This document shows, piece by piece, positions 44,157 to 53,426 of a DNA stretch of 64,000 nucleotides. Position numbers and translations under genes: made by a program. The notes under the pieces are model-generated. The model did no database searches. It saw only the letters and a list, made by a program, of their open reading frames with translations, and had not been told where the DNA came from. Source of the DNA: Undibacterium parvum (lineage in GTDB: Bacteria; Pseudomonadota; Gammaproteobacteria; Burkholderiales; Burkholderiaceae_D); assembly GCF_003955735.1 (NCBI RefSeq), contig NZ_CP034464.1, positions 496,001 to 560,000 of the forward strand, in the 5' to 3' direction. Positions within the stretch are counted from its first letter, which is position 1. Each line of letters starts with the position of its first letter.

Positions 44157-45032
44157 TTAGGCTTTTCGCAATGCTAACAATTCGTTAAATACCAAGGCAC
44201 TCAGCACCACACTACCGCCCAGCAATGTTGCCTGAGCCGGCACTTCGCCCGCGCCGAGCCAGGCCCAGATCGGCCCCAGCAAAACTTCGAGCAGCGCCAG
44301 CAGAGACAATTCCGGCGCTGACAAACTACGCGCCGCACGCACCATCAGCATACAAGGGAAGCCCAGCTGAAAGAAGCCGAGTAAAGCCAAGATCAGCAGA
44401 TCATGCAGTGAAGCCTGAAACGGCCAAGCCATAGGTAACATCGCTAGCGCTGAGAGCACACCGCCTATCAGAACCGCCGGGATCAGATCGACCGCATGCC
44501 CACCTTTTTTCATACTAATCACATTCACAGCCGCTGCCAGCGGTACACCGAGGGCGATCATCATGCCCGCCAGGCCGCGCGCATCTAGTTGCGAAAAGCC
44601 ATCGATGAACATCCAAAAAATACCCGCGGTGGCGACACAAATTGCCAGCCAGGTGCGCGCCGCAATCTGCTGATGCAAAAAAATCCGCGCAAACAAAGCG
44701 GTCAGTAAAGGCGAGATACTCATCACGATTAAGGTATTGGCCACCGTCGTCATGGTCAGCGCGATCATAAAACACGAGAACATGATGGCCCACATTGCGC
44801 CGGATATCATGCCAAAGCGCCCCACTGCCAATAAGCGCGGCAGCGCCTGCGCCTTATGCTGCCACAGCATCGCGCCAGCAACGTAAATCGCCGCAAACAA
44901 GCTACGCCAAAAGGTGACTTCAAAATCGCGCGCGGCCTCAAGATGGCGCGTCAACACGCCGGCCATACTCCACAGAGTGGCGGCGATAATCATCAGAAAC
45001 AGGGCCTGACGGTGAGTCGGTTTATTTTGCAT
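44157..45032 (-). CDS. EamA/DMT family transporter
   Basis: The 291-residue protein has ten hydrophobic segments, as two EamA repeats. The first starts LFLMIIAATLWSMAGVLTRH; the second includes MMIALGVPLAAAVNVISMKK and SLLALLEVLLGPIWAWLGAG. Members export or import small metabolites. The substrate is unknown. It is a single gene, 93 bases upstream of trhP (transcription direction), with no clear operon link. Confidence 0.88.
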   Translation of the reverse strand: MQNKPTHRQALFLMIIAATLWSMAGVLTRHLEAARDFEVTFWRSLFAAIYVAGAMLWQHKAQALPRLLAVGRFGMISGAMWAIMFSCFMIALTMTTVANTLIVMSISPLLTALFARIFLHQQIAARTWLAICVATAGIFWMFIDGFSQLDARGLAGMMIALGVPLAAAVNVISMKKGGHAVDLIPAVLIGGVLSALAMLPMAWPFQASLHDLLILALLGFFQLGFPCMLMVRAARSLSAPELSLLALLEVLLGPIWAWLGAGEVPAQATLLGGSVVLSALVFNELLALRKA

Positions 45033-45075
45033 ATCAAATTTAAGAACTAGGTTTTACGTCAATTCTGACAAAATT

Positions 45076-45177
45076 AAGACTTACGCAAAATTATTCCAGC
45101 TAGGCGTGCCGCCGAAGACAGTACTTTAGTACGGCAAGGCGAGTGCAACGACGTTGGGGCGTTTTTGCGTAAATCCT
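45076..45177. repeat. Family D inverted-repeat element, copy 2 (102 bp, inverted)
   Basis: It starts AAGACTTACGCAAAA and ends TTTTTGCGTAAATCCT. The inside reads GGCGTGCCGCCGAAGACAGT then AC, the inverse of the copy at 40109. Both copies are exactly 102 bp. It lies between the EamA start and the typA terminator. Confidence 0.85.
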
Positions 45178-45182
45178 AAAAA

Positions 45183-45232
45183 CAAAAAACCCGTTTGTCA
45201 CACCACATCAGTGGCGTAGCAAACGGGTTTTT
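45183..45232. terminator. Terminator hairpin after typA
   Basis: AAAACCCGTTTG pairs with CAAACGGGTTTT in a long stem followed by T residues on both strands, so it can terminate typA on the minus strand and any plus-strand read-through. The hairpin loop contains ACATCAGTGGCG. Confidence 0.85.
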
Positions 45233-45276
45233 TGGATATTGAGCCTTAGTGGCTAAGGCTCAATACATTTTTCCGA

Positions 45277-47109
45277 TTAATCGCGTGATGCTTTTTTACG
45301 CTCGTGCTCTTTCAAGAAACGCTTACGCAGACGAATGCTCTTAGGCGTTACTTCAACCAGTTCATCATCATCAATAAATTCAACCGCGTATTCCAGATTC
45401 ACCAGAATTGGTGGTACCAGACGTACCGCTTCATCCGTACCGGAAGAACGAACGTTGGTCAATTGCTTACCCTTAATCGGATTCACAACCAGGTCATTTT
45501 CACGGGAATGGATACCGATGATCATACCTTCATAAACTGGATCGTTATGGCTAACGAACATACGGCCGCGATCTTGCAGTTTCCAGATAGCGTAAGCAAC
45601 AGCAGCGCCGTCATCTTGAGAAATCAATACACCATTACGACGACCACCGAGTTCACCTTTAGTGTTATCGACAGGACCGTATTCATCAAACACGTGGCTC
45701 ATCAAGCCAGTACCGCGTGTCAATGTCATGAATTCGCCCTGAAAACCGATCAGGCCACGTGCAGGAATATGGTATTCCAGACGAACACGACCTTTACCAT
45801 CCGGTTCCATGTTTTGCAGATCGCCACGACGACGACCGAGTTCTTCCATGACGCCACCTTGGTTGGACTCTTCTACGTCTACAGTCAGATTCTCAAACGG
45901 CTCATGACGTACACCGTCTACCATTTTGAAAACTACGCGTGGACGGGACACAGCCAATTCGAAACCTTCACGACGCATGTTTTCGATCAGGATAGTCAGA
46001 TGCAACTCGCCGCGACCAGATACTTCGTAAGTCGAATCATCGTTCTCAGCTTGAACTACACGCAAAGCCATATTGCCTTTGAGTTCGCGATCCAAACGAT
46101 CACGAATCTGACGCGTTGTCACGAATTTACCTTCGCGACCAGCCAATGGCGAATTGTTCACCATGAAGTTCATTGTCAAGGTAGGCTCATCGACCTTCAA
46201 CATCGGCAAAGCATCCGGGAAATCTGGAGCGCACAGAGTAGAACCAATACCAATTTCTTCAATACCGTTAATCAGTACGATGTCACCAGCCAGCGCTTCT
46301 TCGACCAATACGCGATCCAGACCTTTGAAAGTCAAAACCTGGTTAATACGTGCCTTAGTTGGCTTATCATCTGGACCATTCATCCAAACGATGTCTTGCA
46401 AAGGCTTAACACGACCACGCAAGATACGGCCAACGCCGATCTTACCGACGTAAGAAGAATATTCCAGCGAAGTGATTTGCAATTGCAAAGGACCATCTGG
46501 ATCATCTTCACGTGCAGGAACGTGTTTAAGGATCGCGTCGAACAGCGGATCCATATTGCCTTCACGTACAGTATCGACCAAGCTTGCATAGCCCTTGAAG
46601 CCTGATGCGTAGATGATAGGGAAATCTAATTGCTCATCGGTCGCGCCGAGTTTGTCGAACAATTCAAAAGTGGCGTTGACCGCTTTTTGAGGATCGGCAT
46701 TTTCACGATCGACTTTATTCACAACAACGATAGGCTTCAAACCCAGAGCCAAAGCTTTACGTGTCACAAAACGCGTTTGTGGCATCGGGCCTTCTTGTGC
46801 ATCAACCAGCAACAAAACGCTATCAACCATAGACAATACGCGCTCAACTTCGCCACCGAAATCGGCATGGCCTGGGGTATCGACGATGTTGATGTGCGTG
46901 CCTTTGTACTCAACAGCGCAGTTCTTCGACAGAATCGTGATGCCGCGTTCTTTTTCGATATCGTTTGAATCCATGACGCGAGCGTCAACTTGCTGATTGT
47001 CACGGAAAGTACCGGATTGGCGCAGCAATTGATCAACCAGCGTGGTTTTGCCGTGATCAACGTGGGCGATAATGGCGATGTTGCGTATAGCGCGTTTTGT
47101 AGTGGACAT
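45277..47109 (-). CDS. typA: Ribosome-associated GTPase TypA/BipA
   Basis: The 610-residue translation-factor GTPase has the P-loop [39 protein letters not shown] and [11 protein letters not shown]-like domains III and V follow, then a C-terminal BipA domain ([19 protein letters not shown]). It binds the ribosome under stress and has a role in assembly. ATG 47109 ([13 protein letters not shown]) is preferred to 47151, since it matches the family N-terminus. A TATAAT at 47156-47151 (minus strand) lies about 42 bases upstream of the start, giving a short leader. Confidence 0.95.
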   Translation of the reverse strand: MSTTKRAIRNIAIIAHVDHGKTTLVDQLLRQSGTFRDNQQVDARVMDSNDIEKERGITILSKNCAVEYKGTHINIVDTPGHADFGGEVERVLSMVDSVLLLVDAQEGPMPQTRFVTRKALALGLKPIVVVNKVDRENADPQKAVNATFELFDKLGATDEQLDFPIIYASGFKGYASLVDTVREGNMDPLFDAILKHVPAREDDPDGPLQLQITSLEYSSYVGKIGVGRILRGRVKPLQDIVWMNGPDDKPTKARINQVLTFKGLDRVLVEEALAGDIVLINGIEEIGIGSTLCAPDFPDALPMLKVDEPTLTMNFMVNNSPLAGREGKFVTTRQIRDRLDRELKGNMALRVVQAENDDSTYEVSGRGELHLTILIENMRREGFELAVSRPRVVFKMVDGVRHEPFENLTVDVEESNQGGVMEELGRRRGDLQNMEPDGKGRVRLEYHIPARGLIGFQGEFMTLTRGTGLMSHVFDEYGPVDNTKGELGGRRNGVLISQDDGAAVAYAIWKLQDRGRMFVSHNDPVYEGMIIGIHSRENDLVVNPIKGKQLTNVRSSGTDEAVRLVPPILVNLEYAVEFIDDDELVEVTPKSIRLRKRFLKEHERKKASRD

Positions 47110-47694
47110 GATTTGTAGTTTTGCTTTGGGAATGATTCGGGTAACCCACAATTATAACATGTTGCGATGCAAAACAACTTAATGCATCTTAAATGTGGGC
47201 AGAATGGCTGATACTAGCTCGCAACTAAACATCGTATTGTCGCAAAAATAGACTACCGAACGATGACAAAAATACGGAAATTTTTAAACTTGCTAAAAGA
47301 AATAACTGAAATACCATCCTAGTTGAAAGCTAGAAAAGTGCAAGCATGCGCTCTTCCCCCGCCGTATCAAACAGTTTCTCCGCGACGCACACTTCGATTT
47401 CTCTTAGGTCAAGCCGACCCATCTTCTTTGCCCCGACCTCACAGCACTTAGCTACCGTCTGCGCCGGCACTCTTAAGCGAAGCATTTTGCGTAAGTCCAC
47501 GTCACATCAGCATTATTTACCTAAAAATTGAGTCCATATGTGCATCATAGGCTTTCTTGACGTTGCAAAAAAATAAAGCGATACTTCGTAAGCAAGGTCA
47601 TATTCAGCATGCTTTAAGTTTGATTAGACGAAGGTATTGTTCCTGACCATGGCGAGCACAGCTAAGGTTTATTCTCACACTGGGAGTAGAAAAA
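47110..47694. other. Divergent intergenic region between typA and the signalling operon
   Basis: The 585-base gap holds the typA promoter (TATAAT at 47151-47156 on the minus strand) and a possible solo end of repeat family D at 47486-47501 (CATTTTGCGTAAGTCC). The GGGAG ribosome site of the response regulator gene lies just before 47695. The 61-codon frame at 47346 has no support. The plus-strand promoter was not identified. Confidence 0.5.
47151..47156 (-). promoter_or_regulatory. -10 hexamer of the typA promoter
   Basis: On the minus strand TATAAT is preceded 15 bases upstream by TTGTTT, a weak -35. It gives a leader of about 36-40 bases before the typA ATG. No competing -10 was seen. Confidence 0.5.
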
Positions 47695-48909
47695 ATGGCC
47701 GTTTTCAAAAAAGAATTATTAGCTTCTGCAACGCCTGCTTCCAATTTACTTCACACCATACTCTTGGTGGACGATGAGCCTGACAACCTAGATGTTCTGA
47801 GTGCGATTCTTAGTGATCGTTATCACATCCTAGTTGCCAGGGACGGACAAGAGGCATTGGAACTTGTTACCCAAATGCAGCGTCCAGAACTACTCAGCTT
47901 AGTAATCAGCGATCAACGCATGCCTCGCTTAAGCGGCGTTCAACTATGCGAGCAACTATGCGCGCTCTCTCCGGAAACTTTGCGCATCATCATTACCGGC
48001 TACATTGATGTCGATGCCATAGTAGATTCTGTCAATCGCGCAAAAATTTACCAATTCGTAATAAAACCTTTTGATCGCCACGACTTTGAGTTGACGGTGC
48101 AACGTGCTGTCGAGGCCTATGAAATGAAACGTGATCTGAATGATTATGTTTTAAATCTGGAAACCAAGGTTATCGCCCGTACACAAGAATTACAGCAACG
48201 CAATGAAGAATTACATTGCGCCTATCAACAATTAGAACGGTTTAGCATTACAGATCCCTTAACCGGTTTGCACAATCGACGCTATTTGCAAAACGTAATA
48301 GAAAAGGATCTAGCCATCGCAAGACGAGAACATCCAGCAAACCAAGCATCAAATACGAAAAACAGCGACGACCTTGTGTTTTTCTTGATTGATTGTGATC
48401 ACTTCAAGATGGTAAATGACACCCACGGGCACGATGTGGGAGACCAAATGCTATGCGCCATTGCCAGCGTATTACGCCAGGTCTTTCGAGAATCGGATTA
48501 TTTGATACGCTGGGGTGGCGAAGAATTTTTAGTCGTTGCTCGCTTCATCAAACGCTCACTTGCGTCCGAAATGGCTGAACGTCTGCGTCAAACCATGGCC
48601 GACATGAGACTGGTTTTGGCCAACGGAGAATATTTACAAAGAACCTGTTCCATAGGTTTTGCCGCATTCCCTTTTTTAAGTTCAGCGCCAACTGCCCTAG
48701 ATTGGTCGCAAATAGTCAAATTTGCTGATTGCGCCATGTACTGCGCAAAACAAAGTGGGCGCAATACATGGGTGGGCTTAAGCGCAGGAGACGAAGTGAG
48801 CGAGGCGCCGCCTAAGCTAATGGATCACAAAGACATTCCCCACATGCTAGAAAAAGGCCAACTGCAAGTGGAGTCAAAGCACCTCGCAAGCAAACTCAAC
48901 TGGATTTAA
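47695..48909 (+). CDS. Response regulator with GGDEF diguanylate cyclase domain
   Basis: The 404-residue protein has an N-terminal receiver domain (about 20-140: LLVDDEPD with D26/D27, phospho-acceptor Asp73 in VISDQRMP, T101, K124). A coiled-coil linker follows (LETKVIARTQELQQRNEELH). The GGDEF domain has the active GGEEF (274-278) and an inhibitory I-site RESD (265-268) five residues upstream. It should make c-di-GMP when phosphorylated and be feedback inhibited. GGGAG before the ATG supports the start. It heads an operon with two binding proteins and a histidine kinase, which probably phosphorylates it. Confidence 0.93.
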   Translation: MAVFKKELLASATPASNLLHTILLVDDEPDNLDVLSAILSDRYHILVARDGQEALELVTQMQRPELLSLVISDQRMPRLSGVQLCEQLCALSPETLRIIITGYIDVDAIVDSVNRAKIYQFVIKPFDRHDFELTVQRAVEAYEMKRDLNDYVLNLETKVIARTQELQQRNEELHCAYQQLERFSITDPLTGLHNRRYLQNVIEKDLAIARREHPANQASNTKNSDDLVFFLIDCDHFKMVNDTHGHDVGDQMLCAIASVLRQVFRESDYLIRWGGEEFLVVARFIKRSLASEMAERLRQTMADMRLVLANGEYLQRTCSIGFAAFPFLSSAPTALDWSQIVKFADCAMYCAKQSGRNTWVGLSAGDEVSEAPPKLMDHKDIPHMLEKGQLQVESKHLASKLNWI

Positions 48910-48970
48910 CGTGCAGCGTGTTGTCGCGAGCAAAGCATTTCAAACATAAATCTCAACGTAGGAATACCCT

Positions 48971-49891
48971 ATGAGCCTCTCGCTGCCGCTGCCCCCCCTT
49001 CATCAACAACGATTACTGCCCGCGCTGTTTTTATTTTTCACGCTTTTGATTGGCACTGTCCCCACACAGGCGCGCTCATTGGAAGACATTTACAAGAGTA
49101 AAGAGCTGCGTGTTTGCATCGCTTTCTTGTCACCCGCGCACGGCAGCACAGAGCCAGCCAATTGCCGCGAGAACTGCAAATTATCTGGACCTATCTATGA
49201 GGAGATACAAGCATTTACCAACAGTTTAGGGAGGGATGTGCGCGGAAAATTCTTACGCATCAACTGGGATGAACAATTCTTCAATAAAGTAGGCAAAACC
49301 ATACGCGAAACCAGTTACACACCCGAGTTACTGGCCACTGGCCAATGCGATATTTATCCTAACAATCTCACCAAAAATGAGTGGCGATTAAAAAAAATAG
49401 ATTTTGTCGTGCTTTTCCCCAGCCGCATGATGGTTATTTCAAAACAGGGCTTAGAGTCTCAAATGAGGTCGCTCTTAGATTTAGCCGGAAAAAAAGTCGC
49501 AGTAGAAAAAAATACATCGTTTCATACTTGGATACAGGAGCAGAACCGCGCCCCACTCGCGAATAATCCCATCCAGATAGAGCTAATGAGTTCGGCCGAT
49601 AGCTTAGACGCAGTGGACACGGGCAAGGTAGATTTCACCTTACTAGATTCCGATATGGCCATGTGGTCAGCCCGCCATCAATTAAAAAATGCCACAGTCG
49701 CATTTCCAATAGGGATAACGGAGGAAATCGGCTGGGCGTTCCGTAAAGAAGATAAAGACTTGCAAGCTGCCGCTCAAAATTTTTTCGATCAACAAAGAAA
49801 GAATTCAGATACTGAATTAAATCGTATCTGGAAAAAATATTTTGGGCGCACGCTGAACGAATTTGTTGCGCTTATGATGTCGATGAAATAA
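48971..49891 (+). CDS. Periplasmic solute-binding protein, SBP_bac_3 type, paralogue 1
   Basis: The 306-residue exported protein has a signal peptide (ALFLFFTLLIGTVPTQA). A PBPb-type bilobal fold is indicated by SKELRVCIAF, INWDEQFFNKVGKTIRETSY and GKVDFTLLDSDMAMW. Four Cys (C49, C65, C69, C126) are conserved in its neighbour, predicting two disulfides. AGGA seven bases before the ATG supports the start. No ABC permease is nearby, so it is more likely a signalling ligand-binding protein than a transport component. Its ligand cannot be read; amino-acid-like compounds are the usual for the family. Confidence 0.85.
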   Translation: MSLSLPLPPLHQQRLLPALFLFFTLLIGTVPTQARSLEDIYKSKELRVCIAFLSPAHGSTEPANCRENCKLSGPIYEEIQAFTNSLGRDVRGKFLRINWDEQFFNKVGKTIRETSYTPELLATGQCDIYPNNLTKNEWRLKKIDFVVLFPSRMMVISKQGLESQMRSLLDLAGKKVAVEKNTSFHTWIQEQNRAPLANNPIQIELMSSADSLDAVDTGKVDFTLLDSDMAMWSARHQLKNATVAFPIGITEEIGWAFRKEDKDLQAAAQNFFDQQRKNSDTELNRIWKKYFGRTLNEFVALMMSMK

Positions 49892-49966
49892 TGTCGTTTA
49901 GAGCACATACCAAATATTTTGCATAAAACTTAATATTTTTGTTTAGATGATAATTTGGAGATGATC

Positions 49967-50875
49967 ATGAATCGAAAATATGGACCGCATTTATACAGAT
50001 TCAAACATGCCTTACTACTCGCTTTATTGGGATTAATACACGCACATACGCAAGCACGCTCTTTAAGTGAAATAATCAAGAGTAAAGAATTACGCGTATG
50101 CGTAGTTGCCTATCACCCGGATTTCATCCGCGCGGAGCCGGAAAATTGCAGGGGAAATTGCAAATTTAGCGGACTTGTGTTTGAAGAGATCCAGGTTTTC
50201 AGTAAATTTTTGGGTCCGCAAATACAGGCGAAGTTTCTCAGGCTAGATTGGGACGAGCAATTTTTCAATAAGAATAGCGAGGTAGTTCGCAACGGAATCT
50301 ATACTCCGGAATTATTAGCATCGGGGAAATGCGATGTTTACCCCAACAACCTAACAAGAAACGAATGGCGCTTGAAAAAATTAGACATCATCTATTTATT
50401 TCCAAGTCGCATGATGGCGATCGTGAACAAATCGAAACAAAAGGAATATAAGAATCTGCATGACTTAGCAGGAAAAATCGCAGCAGTAGACAAAGACACA
50501 TCTTACCATACCTGGTTAGGAGAGCAAAACCAGACTGGATTCAAAGAAAATCCAGTAAAAATACAAATTATTTCGACACACGAAAGTTTCGTTGCGGTTG
50601 ATAGCGGCAAGGTCGACTTCACTTTAGCCGACTCCGATCTAGCTATTTCAGCCACTCAGCACGAATTAAAAAACTCTAGCGTTAGCTTTCCGGTTGGCCC
50701 CACAGAGGAAATTGGTTGGGGGTTTCGCAAACAAGATAGAGATTTACAGGCTGCAGCACAGCGATTTTTCGAAGACCAGAAAGAGCGTGAAAATTCGGAA
50801 TTCAATCAGTTATGGAAAAAACATTTCGGTATTAATCTCATTAAATTCATCGCCTTGGTAAAGTCGACGCCCTAA
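49967..50875 (+). CDS. Periplasmic solute-binding protein, SBP_bac_3 type, paralogue 2
   Basis: The 302-residue exported protein (signal peptide through HTQA) is a clear tandem paralogue of the preceding gene. Shared strings include KSKELRVC, RLDWDEQFFNK, DVYPNNLTRNEWRLKK, FPSRMMAI and EEIGWGFRKQDRDLQAAAQR. The four Cys align (C45, C61, C65, C122). GGAG before ATG 49967 supports that start over in-frame ATG 49961 or TTG 49955. It lies 10 bases upstream of the histidine kinase gene. It may bind a different ligand or form a heterodimer with the first; both points are inference. Confidence 0.85.
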   Translation: MNRKYGPHLYRFKHALLLALLGLIHAHTQARSLSEIIKSKELRVCVVAYHPDFIRAEPENCRGNCKFSGLVFEEIQVFSKFLGPQIQAKFLRLDWDEQFFNKNSEVVRNGIYTPELLASGKCDVYPNNLTRNEWRLKKLDIIYLFPSRMMAIVNKSKQKEYKNLHDLAGKIAAVDKDTSYHTWLGEQNQTGFKENPVKIQIISTHESFVAVDSGKVDFTLADSDLAISATQHELKNSSVSFPVGPTEEIGWGFRKQDRDLQAAAQRFFEDQKERENSEFNQLWKKHFGINLIKFIALVKSTP

Positions 50876-50884
50876 TTACTTTCT

Positions 50885-53134
50885 ATGCTGAATCTATTCA
50901 GACAGTTCCTCAAGAGTTCGATCAGGGTAAGGCTCATTGCAATGAGCTGCACTATCGTGGTCAGTGTGGTGCTGATATTGACCTCTGTCATCGCCTTAAT
51001 CGCAGCGAATATTTTGCGCATGGAATCCAATCGCCAACTATTTCAGAGCTTGGAACAAAGTACGGCCTTGTTATCGAATTTCCTTGATGTTAGAGAGGGT
51101 AATGTGGGGCTTTGGTTAACGAGTCCATTGGTAGAGGCAATGTATAGCGACCCGGGACTGGCAAAAGTATTTCTACCTAGTCTGCATACCTATTTTTCTA
51201 AATTTAAAGAACAAGAACCATGGATAGAGAATATTTTATTACTCAAAGGTCGAAAAGTCCTTTACAGCTATCTCGATATCGATGAGTTTCTAAGCGAATT
51301 CAATTCCTCGGGCGACAACATGTCGAATTTGGCGGCAATGCCACCCCAAGGGGTTGCGGTCATGCACTTACATCGCTTTGACTCACAAAGGAGAAAACCG
51401 ATATTGATATTCAAACGAGCGTTCAGCAAAGAAGGTATTTCACTCAATGAAGCCAATCTCGTATTGATACTTAATTTCTCCAAGATTGATGAAAAACTAT
51501 TTGGCAAGATACAAATTGGAAAAAAAGGTTTCATCTCTACACTTGCCAAAGCTGAAAATGGGGAAATCGTGCTTCCGCAGCGCGTTGAAATTAACACCGA
51601 AGAGAGAAAAAACTATTTGGAACTTAGTCAACATTGGCGCAGTTTCAGCGATCTTCCCGAGCAACACAATTCTATCGTTATCCGGCAACAAGAACTCATC
51701 GGGCGCCCATTCGCCATTGTGGGCGTTGCTTCCCGTAATGATATTCGGGAACCCATTATCAATCTCATCTATTTTTCGGTAGGATTCGGTCTACTATCTT
51801 TGGCCTTAGGCATATGGGCTGCGATTTTTCTGTCGGGTCGATTAAGCGCACCAATACTCAAACTCACCGCCAAAGCCGAACAGTTGGCGCACGAGCATCT
51901 AAATTTCTCAGCCGAATCGCAAGCAACAACCAGCATGAGCCTACAAAAAACGTCGGCTTCTACAAGCAACGCAGCGCGCTTAGTATCAGAAGAAGGAGAG
52001 CATTTTTTTGATCTTGAAAGCAAAGACGAGTTGGGAAGTTTGGCGGTGAGTTTTATACGCATGCAAGCTGCTATTAAAGAAAAAATTAACTTAATTCAAA
52101 CCCAAAATGAGCAGCTACAAAAAAATGATCTGATTAAAGAAGAATTAAATCAATCTTTGGAGCAACAAGTACAGAGGCGCACCACACAATTACAAGAAAC
52201 ACTAAAAAACCAACAAAACATCAGTAAAAAATTAGTGCAAAAAACACAGGAACTGGACTCATCCTACCGCGAACTGGAACTACGCTCGGAAGCCTTATCC
52301 GAGAGCAATCAAACTTTAGAAGTGACTTTATATAATTTGCAGTCTACGCAACAGCAATTGGCGCAACAAGAAAAAATGGCAGGTTTGGGCATCTTGACTG
52401 CAGGCATTGCTCACGAAATCAACAACCCTACCAATTTTGCCCATGTCGCGGCGCAAAATCTGCAGGTTGATATCCGGGAATTTCAACATTTCGTCGAAGA
52501 ATTGGTAGAACCTGATGAGGCTGCACAAATACTGCAAGGCTTCGAACAACGCTTCAGCAAACTGTCACAGCATGTGGCAACAATGCTTAACGGCACCGAA
52601 CGTATCAAAACCATAGTCAAAGATTTGCGTACATTTACCCGTCTAGGCGATTCCGATAAACGCACCATACATATTTCGGAATGTTTAAACTCAACCATAA
52701 ATTTAGTGCGTACAGGGTGGCAAGATAGAGTGGAATTCACCAGCGATTTTTCCGAAGACCTCGAAATTGAGTGCTGGCCAACCTTATTGAATCAAGTTTT
52801 CATGAACATCTTGGTCAATGCTTGTCAGGCGATAGCCGAAAAACAGAAACTCTTAACAAGTGAGGTCTGCGGTCATATTCACATACATCTAAAACGCGAA
52901 CTTAACCAGCTCGTTATCAGTTTTGAGGACGACGGTATTGGCATTGAAGCGCAGGCTAAAGCACATATTATGGAGCCATTTTTCACGACCAAGGAAGTCG
53001 GTTCCGGTACCGGCTTAGGACTCTCTATCGTTTATGGCATAGTCGAAAAACATGGTGGCAATTTAAGCTTTAGCAGCGAGCCAAAGATTGGCAGTTGTTT
53101 CAAGCTGCGATTGCCTTTAAGACTAGGAAATTAA
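50885..53134 (+). CDS. Membrane sensor histidine kinase (periplasmic sensor, HAMP, HisKA, HATPase)
   Basis: The 749-residue kinase has a transmembrane helix at about 19-42 and a periplasmic sensor of about 250 residues (43-292) of Cache type. A second helix (about 293-317), a HAMP region (318-400) and a long coiled coil (400-500) follow. The phospho-acceptor is His510 in [13 protein letters not shown]; the ATP site has [17 protein letters not shown] and [20 protein letters not shown]. It most likely phosphorylates the receiver-GGDEF protein encoded three genes upstream. The two secreted binding proteins may present ligand to its sensor, as LuxP-type proteins do. No ribosome site is clear before the ATG. 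Confidence 0.9.
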   Translation: MLNLFRQFLKSSIRVRLIAMSCTIVVSVVLILTSVIALIAANILRMESNRQLFQSLEQSTALLSNFLDVREGNVGLWLTSPLVEAMYSDPGLAKVFLPSLHTYFSKFKEQEPWIENILLLKGRKVLYSYLDIDEFLSEFNSSGDNMSNLAAMPPQGVAVMHLHRFDSQRRKPILIFKRAFSKEGISLNEANLVLILNFSKIDEKLFGKIQIGKKGFISTLAKAENGEIVLPQRVEINTEERKNYLELSQHWRSFSDLPEQHNSIVIRQQELIGRPFAIVGVASRNDIREPIINLIYFSVGFGLLSLALGIWAAIFLSGRLSAPILKLTAKAEQLAHEHLNFSAESQATTSMSLQKTSASTSNAARLVSEEGEHFFDLESKDELGSLAVSFIRMQAAIKEKINLIQTQNEQLQKNDLIKEELNQSLEQQVQRRTTQLQETLKNQQNISKKLVQKTQELDSSYRELELRSEALSESNQTLEVTLYNLQSTQQQLAQQEKMAGLGILTAGIAHEINNPTNFAHVAAQNLQVDIREFQHFVEELVEPDEAAQILQGFEQRFSKLSQHVATMLNGTERIKTIVKDLRTFTRLGDSDKRTIHISECLNSTINLVRTGWQDRVEFTSDFSEDLEIECWPTLLNQVFMNILVNACQAIAEKQKLLTSEVCGHIHIHLKRELNQLVISFEDDGIGIEAQAKAHIMEPFFTTKEVGSGTGLGLSIVYGIVEKHGGNLSFSSEPKIGSCFKLRLPLRLGN

Positions 53135-53426
53135 GAATCAGTGATTTGTATTTTATTCACACTTCTCCATTCACGTTAAAAAATCACATCGCAAAGTAAG
53201 CTTTATCAGACACGCAATTTCCGAATCTAAGGTCACAGCGAGCATTTGCTATCCCTTGCAAACAAAATATAGGCGTCAACATTTATAGCGCTCGGCATAT
53301 TATTTTGTTTCCCAGGCATCGGCGTCAAAGAAGCATCTTGAAAATTCGGCAAACACCCATACCTCGTAGCATATCTGTATTTTCAGTGTCATTTTTTCAT
53401 AAAACTTTCTCCTTTTTGAGGCAAGC
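53135..53426. other. Intergenic region before htpG
   Basis: The 292-base gap has no coding frame. It contains a sigma-32-like promoter near 53337-53360 and the GAGG ribosome site before htpG. No terminator for the kinase operon was found. Confidence 0.5.
53337..53360 (+). promoter_or_regulatory. Putative heat-shock (sigma-32) promoter of htpG
   Basis: CTTGAAA (53337-53343) followed after 11 bases by ACCCAT (53355-53360) is close to the sigma-32 consensus CTTGAAA/CCCCATnT. It lies about 66 bases before the htpG ATG, giving a normal leader. This matches the known heat-shock regulation of htpG in other bacteria. Confidence 0.7.

Noticed and set aside
45304..46605. Long plus-strand open frame antisense to typA (433 codons)
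   Set aside because: It is a shadow of the typA reading frame. The translated sequence has no domain and typA is clearly coding on the other strand.
47346..47531. 61-codon frame between typA and the signalling operon
   Set aside because: It has no ribosome site and its sequence looks non-coding; part of it overlaps a possible repeat end.
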